DNA from: Amnibacterium sp. CER49 | GTDB taxonomy: Bacteria > Actinomycetota > Actinomycetes > Actinomycetales > Microbacteriaceae | NCBI RefSeq assembly: GCF_029846255.1 | Contig: NZ_JARVWQ010000001.1 | Span: forward strand, 1,550,001 to 1,614,000 | Reading direction: 5' to 3' | Length of the DNA: 64,000 nucleotides | In this document: positions 34,506 to 43,935 of the stretch, one piece after another | Position numbering within the stretch: position 1 is the stretch's first letter | How the letters are laid out: each line of letters begins with the position of its first letter | Translations under genes and position numbers: made by a program | The notes under the pieces: model-generated | What the model saw: the letters and a program-made list of their open reading frames with translations, nothing else | The model's database searches: none | What the model was told of the DNA's origin: nothing

Positions 34506-35230
34506 GCGAGCCCCTTCGCCCGGAGCGCGGCGAGCACGCCGGGCAGGAACGCCTCGGCCCAGCGGCGGTGACCGCGGTCGTTCGGGTGGAAGAGGTCGCC
34601 TGCGGCGCCGAGCAGCGCGTCGAGGAGGCCTCCTGCACCCGTGGTGGCGTGCAGGGGCGCGACCCAGAACCCGTACCGGTCGGCGACCTCGTGCACGATG
34701 CGGTTCGCGGCACGCACCCGCCCGGCGACCGGCAGGACGCTGAAGCTGGGCAGCTCGCTCACGATCGATCCCGGCGGCAGCGCGGCGCAGACCTCGTCGA
34801 GCTCGCGCTCGAAGCGGCCGGGCTCGAACCGCCAGACGTCGTTCGCACCCACGCCGAGCGTCACGACGTCGGGCTCGAGGCCGCGCATCCGATGCAGCTC
34901 GTCGCGGATCACGACGGCGAGCGTCGCGCCGTCGATCGCGAGGTTGCGCACCCGCACCCGGCGCCCGGTGACGGCGGCGATGCGCTCGGCCACGAGGCCG
35001 ACGTACCCGCGGTCGGGATCGGAGGCACCGAGACCGAGCGCGGCCGAGTCTCCGAGCGCGACGTAGAGCACGGCCTCCGGATCGACGCGCCCGCGCTGCT
35101 GCCAGTGCACGTGGTGCGCGGGGATCCGGGCGTTCAGCACGGTCACCCAGCGGCGCCTCCGGCGCTCGAGCCCCACCGCGGCTCCCGCCAGGAGCAGGGC
35201 ACCCGCGGCGGCGAGCAGGAACCGCCTCAC
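34502..35230 (-). CDS. Membrane-anchored or secreted SGNH/GDSL hydrolase
   Basis: 242 residues. The N-terminal segment MRRFLLAAAGALLLAGAAVG is a signal anchor. YVALGDSAALGLG near residue 56 is block I with the nucleophile Ser. LGVGANDVW near residue 124 is block III (GxND). DLFHPNDRGH near residue 217 is block V with the Asp and His. It is probably an extracytoplasmic esterase or lipase with unknown substrate. The GTG overlaps the YbaK stop codon by four bases, so the two genes are co-translated. Confidence 0.9.
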   Translation of the reverse strand: MRRFLLAAAGALLLAGAAVGLERRRRRWVTVLNARIPAHHVHWQQRGRVDPEAVLYVALGDSAALGLGASDPDRGYVGLVAERIAAVTGRRVRVRNLAIDGATLAVVIRDELHRMRGLEPDVVTLGVGANDVWRFEPGRFERELDEVCAALPPGSIVSELPSFSVLPVAGRVRAANRIVHEVADRYGFWVAPLHATTGAGGLLDALLGAAGDLFHPNDRGHRRWAEAFLPGVLAALRAKGLA

Positions 35231-35706
35231 CGGCCGACCGCCGCGGTCGTGCCACCCGTGGCGCGCAGCAGGTCGGCGGGCGCGAGCTCGAGGTCGAAGC
35301 CCCGGCGACCGCCGGAGACGAGCACCGTCGGGTGATCGAGCGCCGAGGCGTCGAGCACGAGCGGCAGCCGGGTGCGGTGCCCGATCGGGGAGATACCGCC
35401 GACGACGTAGCCGGTGCGACGCTCCGCCACCGCCGGGTCGGCGAGGGCCGCCCGCTTGCCGCCCACCGCCGCGGCGAGGGCCTTGAGATCGAGCGACCCG
35501 GACACCGGCACGACCGCCACGACGAGCGCCCCGTCGACGTCGGCGACGAGGGTCTTCAGGACTCGTTCCGCGGGGACGCCGAGCGCGGCCGCGGCCTCGT
35601 TCCCGTAGTCGGCCGACGCGGGATCATGCGGGTACGGGCGCGGCGTGAACGGGATGCCGGCCGCCTCGAGGGCCTTCGTCGCGGGGGTGCCGGGCCCTCT
35701 GCTCAC
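35227..35706 (-). CDS. ybaK: YbaK/EbsC family aminoacyl-tRNA deacylase
   Basis: 159 residues, full length for the family. VLKTLVADVDGALVVAVVPV contains the conserved Lys near residue 51. YVVGGISPIGH near residue 99 is the hallmark G-x-x-S-P motif region. Members hydrolyse Cys-tRNA(Pro) and similar mischarged tRNAs in the cytoplasm. The GTG start lies seven bases after TAGCGT on the minus strand (35719-35714), indicating a leaderless message. Confidence 0.92.
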   Translation of the reverse strand: MSRGPGTPATKALEAAGIPFTPRPYPHDPASADYGNEAAAALGVPAERVLKTLVADVDGALVVAVVPVSGSLDLKALAAAVGGKRAALADPAVAERRTGYVVGGISPIGHRTRLPLVLDASALDHPTVLVSGGRRGFDLELAPADLLRATGGTTAAVGR

Positions 35707-35752
35707 GACGGCGACGCTACCCGGCGGTCTACCGGCGCACCCGAGCCCGGGG

Positions 35753-36547
35753 TCACGACTGGCAGCGCGGGCACCAGTAGATCTCGCGGTCCAGGGCGCC
35801 CTCGCCGGGCTTCACCGGATCGCCGAGGGTGCCGCCGCGGATCGCGGTGCCGCAGCGCCGGCACGGCTTGCCGGAGCGCCCGTAGACCCAGTCCTGCCGC
35901 CCGCGCCGGGTGTCGCCGGTGAGCGTGCGCTCGACCCGGTTCTTGTTCGCCTCGAGCGTGCGCTTCGCGAGGTCGATGATGCGGGAGAGGTCCGACACCT
36001 CGGCGACCGGCCGCGTCGGCAGCACGCCGCGCAGGAAGCAGAGCTCGTTGCGGTAGACGTTGCCCACGCCCGCGAGGTTGCGCTGGTCGAGCAGCGCGAG
36101 TCCGATGGCCCGCTCCGGCTGCTGCCGGATGCGCCGCTCGGCCTCGGCCGCGTCCCAGTCGGGGCCGAGCAGGTCGGGCCCCAGGTATCCGACGACGTCG
36201 TCCTCCTGCTCCCGCGGCAGGATCTCGAGCAGCCCGAGCGCGAAGCCGACCGCCTGCCACTCGGCGGTGCCGAGCACGATCCGCGCCTCGAAGGCGGGCC
36301 GGCGCCACCGGGATCCGGGCCGGTAGAGGTGCCAGGAGCCCTCCATCTTCAGGTGGCTGTGGATCACGCTGTCGCCGACTCGGATGAGCAGGTGCTTGCC
36401 GCGACTCGCGACCGAGTCGACCGTCTGCCCCGCGAGGTCGACGGTGGCGTACCGCGGCACGCGCACGTCGCAGCGGGTGAGCACCGAGCCCGCGAGCGCG
36501 GAGGAGAGGTTCTTGGCGGTGCGGTAGACGGTGTCGCCCTCAGGCAC
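35753..36547 (-). CDS. nei: Fpg/Nei family DNA glycosylase / AP lyase (Nei2-type)
   Basis: 264 residues. PEGDTVYRTA starts the mature protein, with catalytic Pro and Glu after Met removal. IHSHLKMEGSWHLY holds the conserved Lys. LLDQRNLAGVGNVYRNELCF near residue 155 is the H2TH element. The C-terminal zinc finger reads CRRCGTAIRGG...CPRCQ. It excises oxidised bases and cleaves abasic sites. The GTG lies eight bases inside the end of lhr, so the two are translated together. The same nei-lhr adjacency is known in Mycobacterium tuberculosis (Rv3297-Rv3296). Confidence 0.93.
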   Translation of the reverse strand: MPEGDTVYRTAKNLSSALAGSVLTRCDVRVPRYATVDLAGQTVDSVASRGKHLLIRVGDSVIHSHLKMEGSWHLYRPGSRWRRPAFEARIVLGTAEWQAVGFALGLLEILPREQEDDVVGYLGPDLLGPDWDAAEAERRIRQQPERAIGLALLDQRNLAGVGNVYRNELCFLRGVLPTRPVAEVSDLSRIIDLAKRTLEANKNRVERTLTGDTRRGRQDWVYGRSGKPCRRCGTAIRGGTLGDPVKPGEGALDREIYWCPRCQS

Positions 36548-39500
36548 GGAGCTTCAGGCCCTTCGGGTTCGGCGCGAAGCCGGCCCGCTCGAGCAGCTGC
36601 CCGAAGGGGGTGCCGAGCGCGAACTCGCCGTCGATGCGCTCGACCGTGAGCTGCGGCACCCCGCCGCCCCGCACCACGTCGGCGATCGCGTGGGCCGCGC
36701 GTTCGCGGACGGCCTCGTCGTCGGCGAGCACGAGCACGGTGCGGCCGCCGCGCTCGACGTAGGCGACGAGCTCGCCGTCGACGAGCACCACGAGGGCGCC
36801 CGCCTTCCGGCCGGGCCGGTGGCCCTCGCCGGGCGGCCACGGCAGGGCGGCGCCGTAGGGGTTCGCCGGGTCGGTGGCGGCGAGGCAGAGGGCGGGCGCG
36901 TCGACGGCCTCCGCGTTCGGGTCGCGGGATGCGGCGCGCAGCCGGTCGACCGTGCCCGAGGTCGAGAACTGCGCGGCACCGAGGTGCTCCACGAAGTAGC
37001 CGCGCCGGGCGCGACCCGCCTCCTCGAGCGCCGCGAGCGCCTTGTAGACGACCGCGAAGCCGCCCGGCACCTGCTCGGCCTGCACCGCGCCGCGGGTGAC
37101 GACGCCGTAGCGATCGAGCAGCACCTCGGCGGTGGCCGCGGCGCGCACCGTGGGGTCGGACTCGGGCAGCGGCAGGATCGCCCAGCGACCGGCTGCGGCC
37201 GGGGGCGCGGCCCGCGACGGCATGACCGGCCGGCCGCGGCCCCGGTACGCGCGGGTCCGTGGCGCGCGGCGCTGGGTGCGGTGGGCGGTGCCGCCGCCCC
37301 CGGTGAGGGCGCGGACGGGCGCGAAGGTGTCGTTCGTGACGAGCCCGGCCCACACGAGGTTCCAGAGCGCGTCCTGCAGCTGCGAGTCTGGGCCCACGGA
37401 GGCCGGTTCCGGCGCGTCGCGCAGAGACGTGACGGCCGAGCCGTAGGGGACGGTGGCGCCCACCGCGTCGGCGAGCTGACGGAAGAAGAACGCGCCGCCG
37501 CCGCCGAGCGCGGCGAGCACCTCGACCTCGAGCGGCGAGCGCTCGGCCTGCTCGGCCTCGGGCAGCGTCACGGCCACGGCGTCGGCGAGGTGGAGGGCGA
37601 TCCAGCCGTCGCTGCCCGCGAGCCGTCCCGCGCCCGACCAGACGACCTCGCCGGTCGCCGTGAGCTCGTCGAGCATGGCGGGGGAGTAGTCGCGCACCCG
37701 GGAGGGCAGCACGAGCGTCTCCCACGCGGAAGCGGGGATCGGGACCCCCGCGAGCTGCTCGATGACGGTGGCGACCCCGTCGACGCCGCGGAGGGCGCCG
37801 CGCGCCGGGCCACCGCCGATCGGGGCGACGTGCTGCCACTCGGGCAGGAAGCGGCCGTACGCGGCCTGCTCGACCGGCTCGACCTCCTTTCGGAGCGCGG
37901 CGAGCGAGCGGCGGCGGAGGCGGCGGAGCACCTCGGCGTCGCACCACTCGGAGCCGGTGCCGCCGGGACGGAACTCGCCCTCGGTCACCCGCCGCTCATC
38001 CGCGAGGCGGCGCAGGGTGTCGGTGACGACCGCGACGCCGAGACCGAACCGCTCGGCGGGGCCGGTGGCGGCGAACGGGCCGTGGGTGCGGGCGTAGCGG
38101 CCGATCAGGTCGCCGAGCGGGTCGGCGACGGGCTCGACGAACGCGATCGGCACGCCGATCGGCAGGGGCACGCCGAGCGCGTCCCGCAACCGGCTCGCGT
38201 CCTCGATCGCGGCGTACCACTCATGCCCGGCCCACGTCGCGGCGATGGCGCGATGCGCGGTGACGAGCCCGTCGAGCAGCGCCCGGGCGGTGTCCGGGGA
38301 CGCGACGCCGCCCTCCGTCCCGCCCTCGAGACGGGCCGCGACCTCGTCGACGGTGAGCGGCCCCAGCAGGCGCAGCAGGTCGGCGGCGCCCTCGACGCCG
38401 TCGAGGCGGCGGTCGGGAGCGAGTCGCTGCAGCTCCTGCTCGGTGCGCTCGAGCACGGCGGGGTCGAGCAGCTCGCGCAGCTCGGCGCGGCCGAGCAGCT
38501 CGGAGAGGAGCGTGGAGTCGAGGGCGAGCGCCTGCGCGCGGCGCTCGGCGAGCGGGCTGTCGCCCTCGTAGAGGAACGCGCCGACGTAGCTGAAGAGCAG
38601 GCTGCGGGCGAAGGGCGACGCGGTCGGGGTCTCGACCTCGACGATGCGCACGGCGCGCGCGTCGAGGTCGCGGGCGAGCGCGTTCAGCGAGGGCAGGTCG
38701 TAGACGTCCTGGAGCACCTCGCGGATGGTCTCGAGGATGATCGGGAAGGTCGGGAACTTCTTCGCGACGTCGAGCAGCTGCGCCGAGCGCTGCCGCTGCT
38801 GCCAGAGCGGCGAGCGGCGCCCCGGGTTGCGCCGCGGCAGCAGCAGGGCGCGCGCGGCGCACTCGCGGAACCGCGACGCGAAGATCGCGGAGCCCGTGAG
38901 CTCGGTGGTCACGATCGAGTCGAGCTCGTCGGGCTCGAACGCGAACAGGTCGGCGCCCGGTGGCTCGGCCTCCATGTCGGGCACGCGCAGCACGATGCCG
39001 TCGTCGGCGGCCATCGCGCCGCCCTCGATGCCGTACCGCTCGGCGAGCCGGGCGCCGACCGCGAGCGCCCAGGGCGCGTGCACCTGCATGCCGAAGGGGG
39101 AATGCAGCACGATGCGCCAGTCGCCGAGCTCGTCGCGGAACCGCTCGAGCACGAGGGTGCGGTCGCTCGGCACGCTGCCGGTCGCCTCGGCCTGCTCGGA
39201 GACGAACTTCAGCAGGTTGCGGCCGGCGCGCTCGTCGAGGCCGATGCGCTGCGCGACGGCGAGGGCCTCGTCGGGCTTCGCCGACGCGAGCCGGCGCTGG
39301 AACTCGCCCACCGCCCGGCCCAGCTCGGCCGGGCGGCCGAGCCCGTCGCCCTTCCAGAACGGCACCTTGCCGGGCTCGCCGTACGCCGGCAGCACGAGCA
39401 CCCGGTCGTGGGTGATCTCCTGGATGCGCCAGCTCGTGGCGCCGAGGCTGAAGACGTCGCCGACCCGCGACTCGTAGACCATCTCCTCGTCGAGCTCGCC

Positions 39501-41285
39501 GACGCGCGCCCCGCCCTTGTCGCCGCCCATGAGGAAGACGCCGAACAGCCCCCGGTCGGGGATCGTGCCGCCGGACGTGACGGCGAGCCGCTGGGCGCCG
39601 GGCCGTCCGGTGAGCGTGCCCGCGTCGCGGTCCCACACGAGGCGAGGCCGCAGCTCGGCGAACTCGTCGGACGGGTAGCGGCCCGCGAGCAGGTCGAGCA
39701 CCGCCTCGTACGCCGAGCGGGGCAGCCCGGCGAAGGGCGCGCTGCGCCGCACGGTGTCGAACCAGCCCTCGACGTCGATCGAGTCGAGGGCGCACGCGGC
39801 GACGGTCTGCTGCGCGAGCACGTCGAGCGGGTTCGCCGGGACGCGAATGGCCTCGATCTGGCCCTGCAGCATGCGGTCGGTGGCGACCGCCGCGTGGATG
39901 AGGTCGGCCTGGTGGAGCGGGAAGACGACGCCGCGGCTGATCTCGCCGACCTGGTGGCCGGCCCGGCCGACACGCTGCAGGCCGCTCGCGACCGACGGCG
40001 GGGCGCCCACCTGCACGACGAGGTCGACCGAGCCCATGTCGATGCCGAGCTCGAGGCTCGAGGTGGCGACCACGCAGCGCAGCCGCCCGGACTTCAGGTC
40101 GTCCTCGATGTCGGCGCGCTGCTCCTTGCTGACGCTGCCGTGGTGCGCCCGCGCGAGCAGCGGCGCGGCACCCCTGGTCGCGCCGGCCTGCGCGCTCATC
40201 GCGACGTCGGCGGTGGTCCCGCGCGGGGCGAGCGCGCTGGGGCTCGGGGCCGAGGAGTCGCCGCCCACGACCACGAGCTCCTCCTCCGGCACCGGGACGC
40301 CGGCCGCCTCGGCCTCGAGGCGCTCGGCGTACTCCTCGTTGAGGCGCGCGGTCAGCCGCTCCGCGAGCCGCCGGGAGTTCGCGAACACGATCGACGCGCG
40401 GTGCTGCAGCACGAGGTCGGTGACGGCGCTCTCGACGTGCGGCCAGATGGAGCCGGTGCGCTGCGGCATCGGCTCGTCGGGGTCGAACACGTCGCCGGCC
40501 GCGGAGCCCTCGCGCTGCTCGCCCTCAGAAGGCCAGCCGCTGCCGAGGTCGGGGTCGGCCATGTCCTCGACGGGCACGACGACGGAGAGGTCGAAGGTCT
40601 TCTGCGCCTTCGGCGCGACGACGGTGACGGGGGAGCGGCCGCCGAGGAACCGGGCGACCTCCTCGACCGGCCGCACCGTGGCCGAGAGGCCGATGCGCTG
40701 CGCCGGGCGCTCGAGCAGCTGGTCGAGCCGCTCGAGCGAGAGCGCCATGTGCGAGCCGCGCTTCGTGCCGGCGACGGCGTGCACCTCGTCGACGATGACG
40801 GTCTCGACCGTGCGCAGCGTCTCGCGGGCGGCCGAGGTGAGCATGAGGAACAGCGACTCGGGCGTCGTGATGAGGATCTCGGGCGGATCGGTCGACAGCG
40901 CCCGGCGCTCGGCCTGGCTCGTGTCGCCGGAGCGCACCCCGACGCGGATGGGTGGGGGCACCGCCCCGAGCCGCTTCGCGGTCTGCGTCACGCCGACGAG
41001 CGGGCTGCGCAGGTTGCGCTCGACGTCGACCGCGAGCGCCTTGAGCGGCGAGACGTAGAGCACGCGGGTGCCGGGTGCCGCGTCGGCGGGCCGGGCGGCG
41101 AGGCGGTCGATGGCCCAGAGGAACGACGCGAGCGTCTTGCCCGATCCGGTCGGCGCGACGACGAGCGCGTGACGGCCCTGCGCGATGGCGTCCCAGGCGC
41201 CCGCCTGGGCGGCGGTGGGCGCGCGGAAGGCGCCGACGAACCACTCCCTGGTCGCGGCTCCGAATCGATCGAGCACCCCGTGCAT
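36540..41285 (-). CDS. lhr: ATP-dependent helicase Lhr (large helicase-related)
   Basis: 1581 residues, the size of actinobacterial Lhr, a 3'-5' translocase and helicase linked to DNA repair. Walker A VVAPTGSGKTLASF lies near residue 42, DEVHAVAGTKRGSHMALSL (motif II) near residue 165, GLSATVRPVEEV (motif III) near residue 200, and HHGSVSKEQR and VGRAGHQVGEISRG (motif VI region) near residues 380-440. Winged-helix and Lhr-specific domains follow. The last 650 residues are the C-terminal domain, which in mycobacteria carries uracil glycosylase activity. The open frame runs 523 codons further upstream, but MHGVLDRFG at 41285 begins the family sequence. No strong ribosome site is seen. Confidence 0.94.
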   Translation of the reverse strand: MHGVLDRFGAATREWFVGAFRAPTAAQAGAWDAIAQGRHALVVAPTGSGKTLASFLWAIDRLAARPADAAPGTRVLYVSPLKALAVDVERNLRSPLVGVTQTAKRLGAVPPPIRVGVRSGDTSQAERRALSTDPPEILITTPESLFLMLTSAARETLRTVETVIVDEVHAVAGTKRGSHMALSLERLDQLLERPAQRIGLSATVRPVEEVARFLGGRSPVTVVAPKAQKTFDLSVVVPVEDMADPDLGSGWPSEGEQREGSAAGDVFDPDEPMPQRTGSIWPHVESAVTDLVLQHRASIVFANSRRLAERLTARLNEEYAERLEAEAAGVPVPEEELVVVGGDSSAPSPSALAPRGTTADVAMSAQAGATRGAAPLLARAHHGSVSKEQRADIEDDLKSGRLRCVVATSSLELGIDMGSVDLVVQVGAPPSVASGLQRVGRAGHQVGEISRGVVFPLHQADLIHAAVATDRMLQGQIEAIRVPANPLDVLAQQTVAACALDSIDVEGWFDTVRRSAPFAGLPRSAYEAVLDLLAGRYPSDEFAELRPRLVWDRDAGTLTGRPGAQRLAVTSGGTIPDRGLFGVFLMGGDKGGARVGELDEEMVYESRVGDVFSLGATSWRIQEITHDRVLVLPAYGEPGKVPFWKGDGLGRPAELGRAVGEFQRRLASAKPDEALAVAQRIGLDERAGRNLLKFVSEQAEATGSVPSDRTLVLERFRDELGDWRIVLHSPFGMQVHAPWALAVGARLAERYGIEGGAMAADDGIVLRVPDMEAEPPGADLFAFEPDELDSIVTTELTGSAIFASRFRECAARALLLPRRNPGRRSPLWQQRQRSAQLLDVAKKFPTFPIILETIREVLQDVYDLPSLNALARDLDARAVRIVEVETPTASPFARSLLFSYVGAFLYEGDSPLAERRAQALALDSTLLSELLGRAELRELLDPAVLERTEQELQRLAPDRRLDGVEGAADLLRLLGPLTVDEVAARLEGGTEGGVASPDTARALLDGLVTAHRAIAATWAGHEWYAAIEDASRLRDALGVPLPIGVPIAFVEPVADPLGDLIGRYARTHGPFAATGPAERFGLGVAVVTDTLRRLADERRVTEGEFRPGGTGSEWCDAEVLRRLRRRSLAALRKEVEPVEQAAYGRFLPEWQHVAPIGGGPARGALRGVDGVATVIEQLAGVPIPASAWETLVLPSRVRDYSPAMLDELTATGEVVWSGAGRLAGSDGWIALHLADAVAVTLPEAEQAERSPLEVEVLAALGGGGAFFFRQLADAVGATVPYGSAVTSLRDAPEPASVGPDSQLQDALWNLVWAGLVTNDTFAPVRALTGGGGTAHRTQRRAPRTRAYRGRGRPVMPSRAAPPAAAGRWAILPLPESDPTVRAAATAEVLLDRYGVVTRGAVQAEQVPGGFAVVYKALAALEEAGRARRGYFVEHLGAAQFSTSGTVDRLRAASRDPNAEAVDAPALCLAATDPANPYGAALPWPPGEGHRPGRKAGALVVLVDGELVAYVERGGRTVLVLADDEAVRERAAHAIADVVRGGGVPQLTVERIDGEFALGTPFGQLLERAGFAPNPKGLKLRA

Positions 41286-41345
41286 GGTCCGGTGATTCTG
41301 CACCCCGCAGCAGACAGCCTCGGGTCGGGCTGTAGAAAGGGGGGC

Positions 41346-41888
41346 ATGGCCACGGTCCGCACCCCCGACCCGCACCCGGGCTGGCTCGGCGACGACGAGC
41401 TCGCCGCGATCCGGCGCCGCCTCCCGCTGCTCTACGTCGAGGCGGTCCCGGTGCGCACCGACGGCATGGGCCGGGTGACCGAGGTCGGGCTGCTGCTGCG
41501 CGTCGGCCAGAGCGGCACGATCACCCGCACGATCGTGTCGGGCCGGGTGCTCTACGGCGAGACGCTCCGCGACGCGCTGTTCCGGCACCTCGAGAAGGAC
41601 CTGGGTCCGATGGCGTTCCCGCAGCTGCCGGCGAGCCCCGTGCCCTTCCAGGTCGCCGAGTACTTCCCGCCGCCCACCCTGACCCAGTACACGGACGAGC
41701 GGCAGCACGCCGTCGCGCTCGCCTACGTCGTGCCGGTGACCGGCACCTGCGACCCGCGGCAGGACGCGCTCGAGCTCACCTGGATGTCGCCGGAGGAGGC
41801 CGCGAGCGCCTCCGTCGCCGCCGAGATGGAGGGCGGCCGCGGATCGCTCGTGCGCGCGGCGCTCGCCTCGGTGGGCGTCCTCGGCTGA
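41346..41888 (+). CDS. NUDIX hydrolase family protein (DUF4916-like)
   Basis: 180 residues. LGDDELAAIRRRLPLLYVEA and VGLLLRVGQSGTITRTIVSG fit the DUF4916/NUDIX-fold group of actinobacteria. The canonical Nudix box GX5EX7REUXEEXGU is only partly matched around GETLRDALFRHLEKDLG, so hydrolase activity is doubtful. AAAGGGGG lies before the ATG. It is divergent from lhr, with 60 bases between the start codons. Confidence 0.75.
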   Translation: MATVRTPDPHPGWLGDDELAAIRRRLPLLYVEAVPVRTDGMGRVTEVGLLLRVGQSGTITRTIVSGRVLYGETLRDALFRHLEKDLGPMAFPQLPASPVPFQVAEYFPPPTLTQYTDERQHAVALAYVVPVTGTCDPRQDALELTWMSPEEAASASVAAEMEGGRGSLVRAALASVGVLG

Positions 41889-41939
41889 GCCCGGCGGGGC
41901 GCCGCGCGGAGTCCGGGCCCGTCGGTAGCGTCGCTCCCC

Positions 41940-42293
41940 GTGCTCGCCGCCGTCCCGACGATCCCCGTCGCCGTCCTCCCGATCGCCGCGGTCGCGGGCG
42001 CCGTCCTCGCCGTCGCCGACGCCGCGATCCGGTTCCGGCGCCCCGCGAGCGGCGCCCTGATCGCGGTGGTCGAGCTCGTGCTCGGGCTGCTGCTGCTCGT
42101 CGCGACGTTCCGGCCGGTGCAGCCGTTCGTCTCGACGACGATCCCGGTGCTCTACCTCACGGTGCCGCTCGAGGTCGTGCTGCTCGTGCTGCTCCTGCTG
42201 CGCTCGGCCCGCGGCGGCCTGCGCTGGCTCACCGCGGCCGCCGTCGTCGTGAACGGCGCGACCGCGGTGCTCACGGTGGTGCGGCCGGGCTAG
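41940..42293 (+). CDS. Small four-helix membrane protein, unknown function
   Basis: 117 residues with about four hydrophobic spans (residues 5-28, 38-57, 66-87 and 93-113), such as LIAVVELVLGLLLLVATF. No catalytic or family motif is recognised. The GTG start is eight bases after TAGCGT (41926-41931), so a leaderless message is likely. The last four bases overlap the convergent SRPBCC gene. Confidence 0.7.
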   Translation: MLAAVPTIPVAVLPIAAVAGAVLAVADAAIRFRRPASGALIAVVELVLGLLLLVATFRPVQPFVSTTIPVLYLTVPLEVVLLVLLLLRSARGGLRWLTAAAVVVNGATAVLTVVRPG

Positions 42294-42808
42294 GCCGCCT
42301 GCTCGTCCTCGCCCGCTGACGGGAGCTCGTCGAACCCGGGTGCGAGCGCCTTGATGCGCGCGCCCCGCCACTGCCAGAGGCTCCACATGCCGGGCCACAG
42401 CACCGGTGTCAGCGCGCCCGCGTCGAACTCGAGCCGGTCGCGGTAGAGGGTGGCGCCCGGGTCGTCCGGATGCGGCGCGACCGCCATGCGGTGGTACCAG
42501 GAGCGGATCGTCGCGGGCACCCCCGCCATGCCGTGCCCGGCGTCGCGGACGATGCGCACGCCGTCGTGGCTCGTCGTGTCGAGCCGGATGTCGATGTCCT
42601 GCTCGCCCACCGGTACGAGGCCGCCCGCGAGCAGCCGCACGGGGTGGCCGCCGGGCTCCCAGATCGAGGGGAAGCCGCTGTCCTCGAGCGAGGTGTAGCC
42701 GAGCCACGGCCCCGCCACCTCGCGCATCACCGTGGGGGATCGCAGGGCGCGCCACGCGGCGTCGGGCCGGCACTCGAGCCGCTCCTTCAACATCACGGTC
42801 ATCCGCAT
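42290..42808 (-). CDS. SRPBCC-fold protein of unknown ligand
   Basis: 172 residues. The pattern MLKERLECRPDAAWRALRSP, then DIDIRLDTTSHDGVRIVRDA and LYRDRLEFDAGALTPVLWPG, fits the helix-grip SRPBCC fold that binds hydrophobic ligands. WPGMWSLWQWRGARIKALAP resembles the C-terminal helix. The start ATG at 42808 (MRMTVML) is six bases after GATACT on the minus strand, so it is probably leaderless. The next in-frame ATG two codons later is an alternative. Confidence 0.75.
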   Translation of the reverse strand: MRMTVMLKERLECRPDAAWRALRSPTVMREVAGPWLGYTSLEDSGFPSIWEPGGHPVRLLAGGLVPVGEQDIDIRLDTTSHDGVRIVRDAGHGMAGVPATIRSWYHRMAVAPHPDDPGATLYRDRLEFDAGALTPVLWPGMWSLWQWRGARIKALAPGFDELPSAGEDEQAA

Positions 42809-43036
42809 CCGGCCAGTATCGGCGCGACTCCTGCGCGTCCCCCCGGCCGTCCACCCCTGATCACCGCCGCTGCTCCGGATCCTCGCCGCTCCCCGCCGGC
42901 CGAAGCGGCACGGCTCCGGAGCAGGGCGGGCTGCGGAATCGCTGTGGGGGACACCCCGCGGGAATGCGGGCCGCGACGACGGGGGTTGCCCCGGACGGGC
43001 CGGCGCGCGCCGGCCGCGAACGACAGGAGGAACCGC

Positions 43037-43339
43037 ATGAAGGCCGTGCTGGGCGACACCGTGATCGCAGAGGCGCCGAAGGAGGAGCTCATCTCCATCG
43101 AGGGCAACTGGTACTTCCCGCCCGCGAGCGTGAAGTCGGACCTGCTCGAGAAGAGCCCGACGCCGTACACCTGCCCCTGGAAGGGCGAGTGCCAGTACTT
43201 CACGGTGAGCAGCGACGGGCAGCGCCTGCAGGACCGCGCGTGGAGCTACCCGCACCCGTACCCGAGCGCGTTCGACCGCGTCGGCAAGGACTTCAGCGAC
43301 TACGTGGCGTTCTGGAAGGAGGTCCGGGTCACCGACTAG
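43037..43339 (+). CDS. DUF427 domain protein
   Basis: 100 residues filled by DUF427. VIAEAPKEELISIEGNWYFP and TPYTCPWKGECQYFTV near residue 42 with SYPHPYPSAFD near residue 69 are the family landmarks (Cys and His conserved). The fold is a small beta-barrel of unknown function. A strong ribosome site (AGGAGGAA) precedes the ATG. Its end overlaps the convergent SprT-like gene by 11 bases. Confidence 0.92.
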   Translation: MKAVLGDTVIAEAPKEELISIEGNWYFPPASVKSDLLEKSPTPYTCPWKGECQYFTVSSDGQRLQDRAWSYPHPYPSAFDRVGKDFSDYVAFWKEVRVTD

Positions 43340-43838
43340 ACCCGGATCCGATGAGGGCCCGCGCGGCCGGCGCGGCGTGCGCCTGCGCCGGCCGCGGCCG
43401 CCACTCGATCAGGGTGGCGGCCGAGAACCGCGTGCCGCAGAGCCCGCACGACAGCGGGGCCGTCGGCCGCCGGAAGCGGTAGTGGACGTGGCCCGACGGG
43501 CAGGTGCCCACCCAGGGCGCCGTCTCGTCGGCGATCGAGCCGGGGTGGAGGCGGGCGCCCGTGTACCCGATGCGCCTCGCCGCGGTCTTCCACCGGGCGC
43601 CGTGCGCGGCGGCGTGGCCGGCCAGCGCATGCGCCACCTCGTGCAGCAGCACCTGCCGCACCTCGTCCTCCGACGCCTTGGCCACGAGGTACCGCGAGAC
43701 CGTGATGCGTCGCCGCGCGTAGTCGCAGGCGCCCGCCCGCCGTCGGGCGTTGTCGAAGCCGAAGGACCAGCCGCCGCCTCCGAGGTGCGCGGCGAGCAGC
43801 CCCTCGGCGATGTCCGTCACGACCGCGGCGTCGACCAT
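43329..43838 (-). CDS. SprT-like zinc metalloprotease family protein
   Basis: 169 residues. LLHEVAHALAGH near residue 64 is the HExxH zinc motif. A four-Cys-like C-terminal ribbon follows, but only CPSGHVHYRF and CGLCGTRF are visible. This is the pattern of the SprT/SprT-like fold. Whether it is an active protease is not known. The ATG at 43838 follows TACAGT by seven bases on the minus strand, so the message is probably leaderless. Confidence 0.88.
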   Translation of the reverse strand: MVDAAVVTDIAEGLLAAHLGGGGWSFGFDNARRRAGACDYARRRITVSRYLVAKASEDEVRQVLLHEVAHALAGHAAAHGARWKTAARRIGYTGARLHPGSIADETAPWVGTCPSGHVHYRFRRPTAPLSCGLCGTRFSAATLIEWRPRPAQAHAAPAARALIGSGSSR

Positions 43839-43935
43839 GCCGCGTACTGTACGGCGGCCCTCCGTCGCTGCCGGGGCAGGCCGCGCTCCCCGTGTCGCTG
43901 CGCGCCGCTCGCCCGTGCCTGGGGAGGAGCGGATC

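Noticed and set aside
36531-41345. Plus-strand frame of about 1600 codons upstream of the NUDIX-like gene
   Set aside because: It is antisense to lhr. Only the part from the ATG at 41346 has protein character and a ribosome site.
41286-42854. 523-codon N-terminal extension of Lhr
   Set aside because: It runs antisense through three supported genes (NUDIX-like, small membrane protein, promoter region) and has shadow composition. Family sequence starts at 41285.
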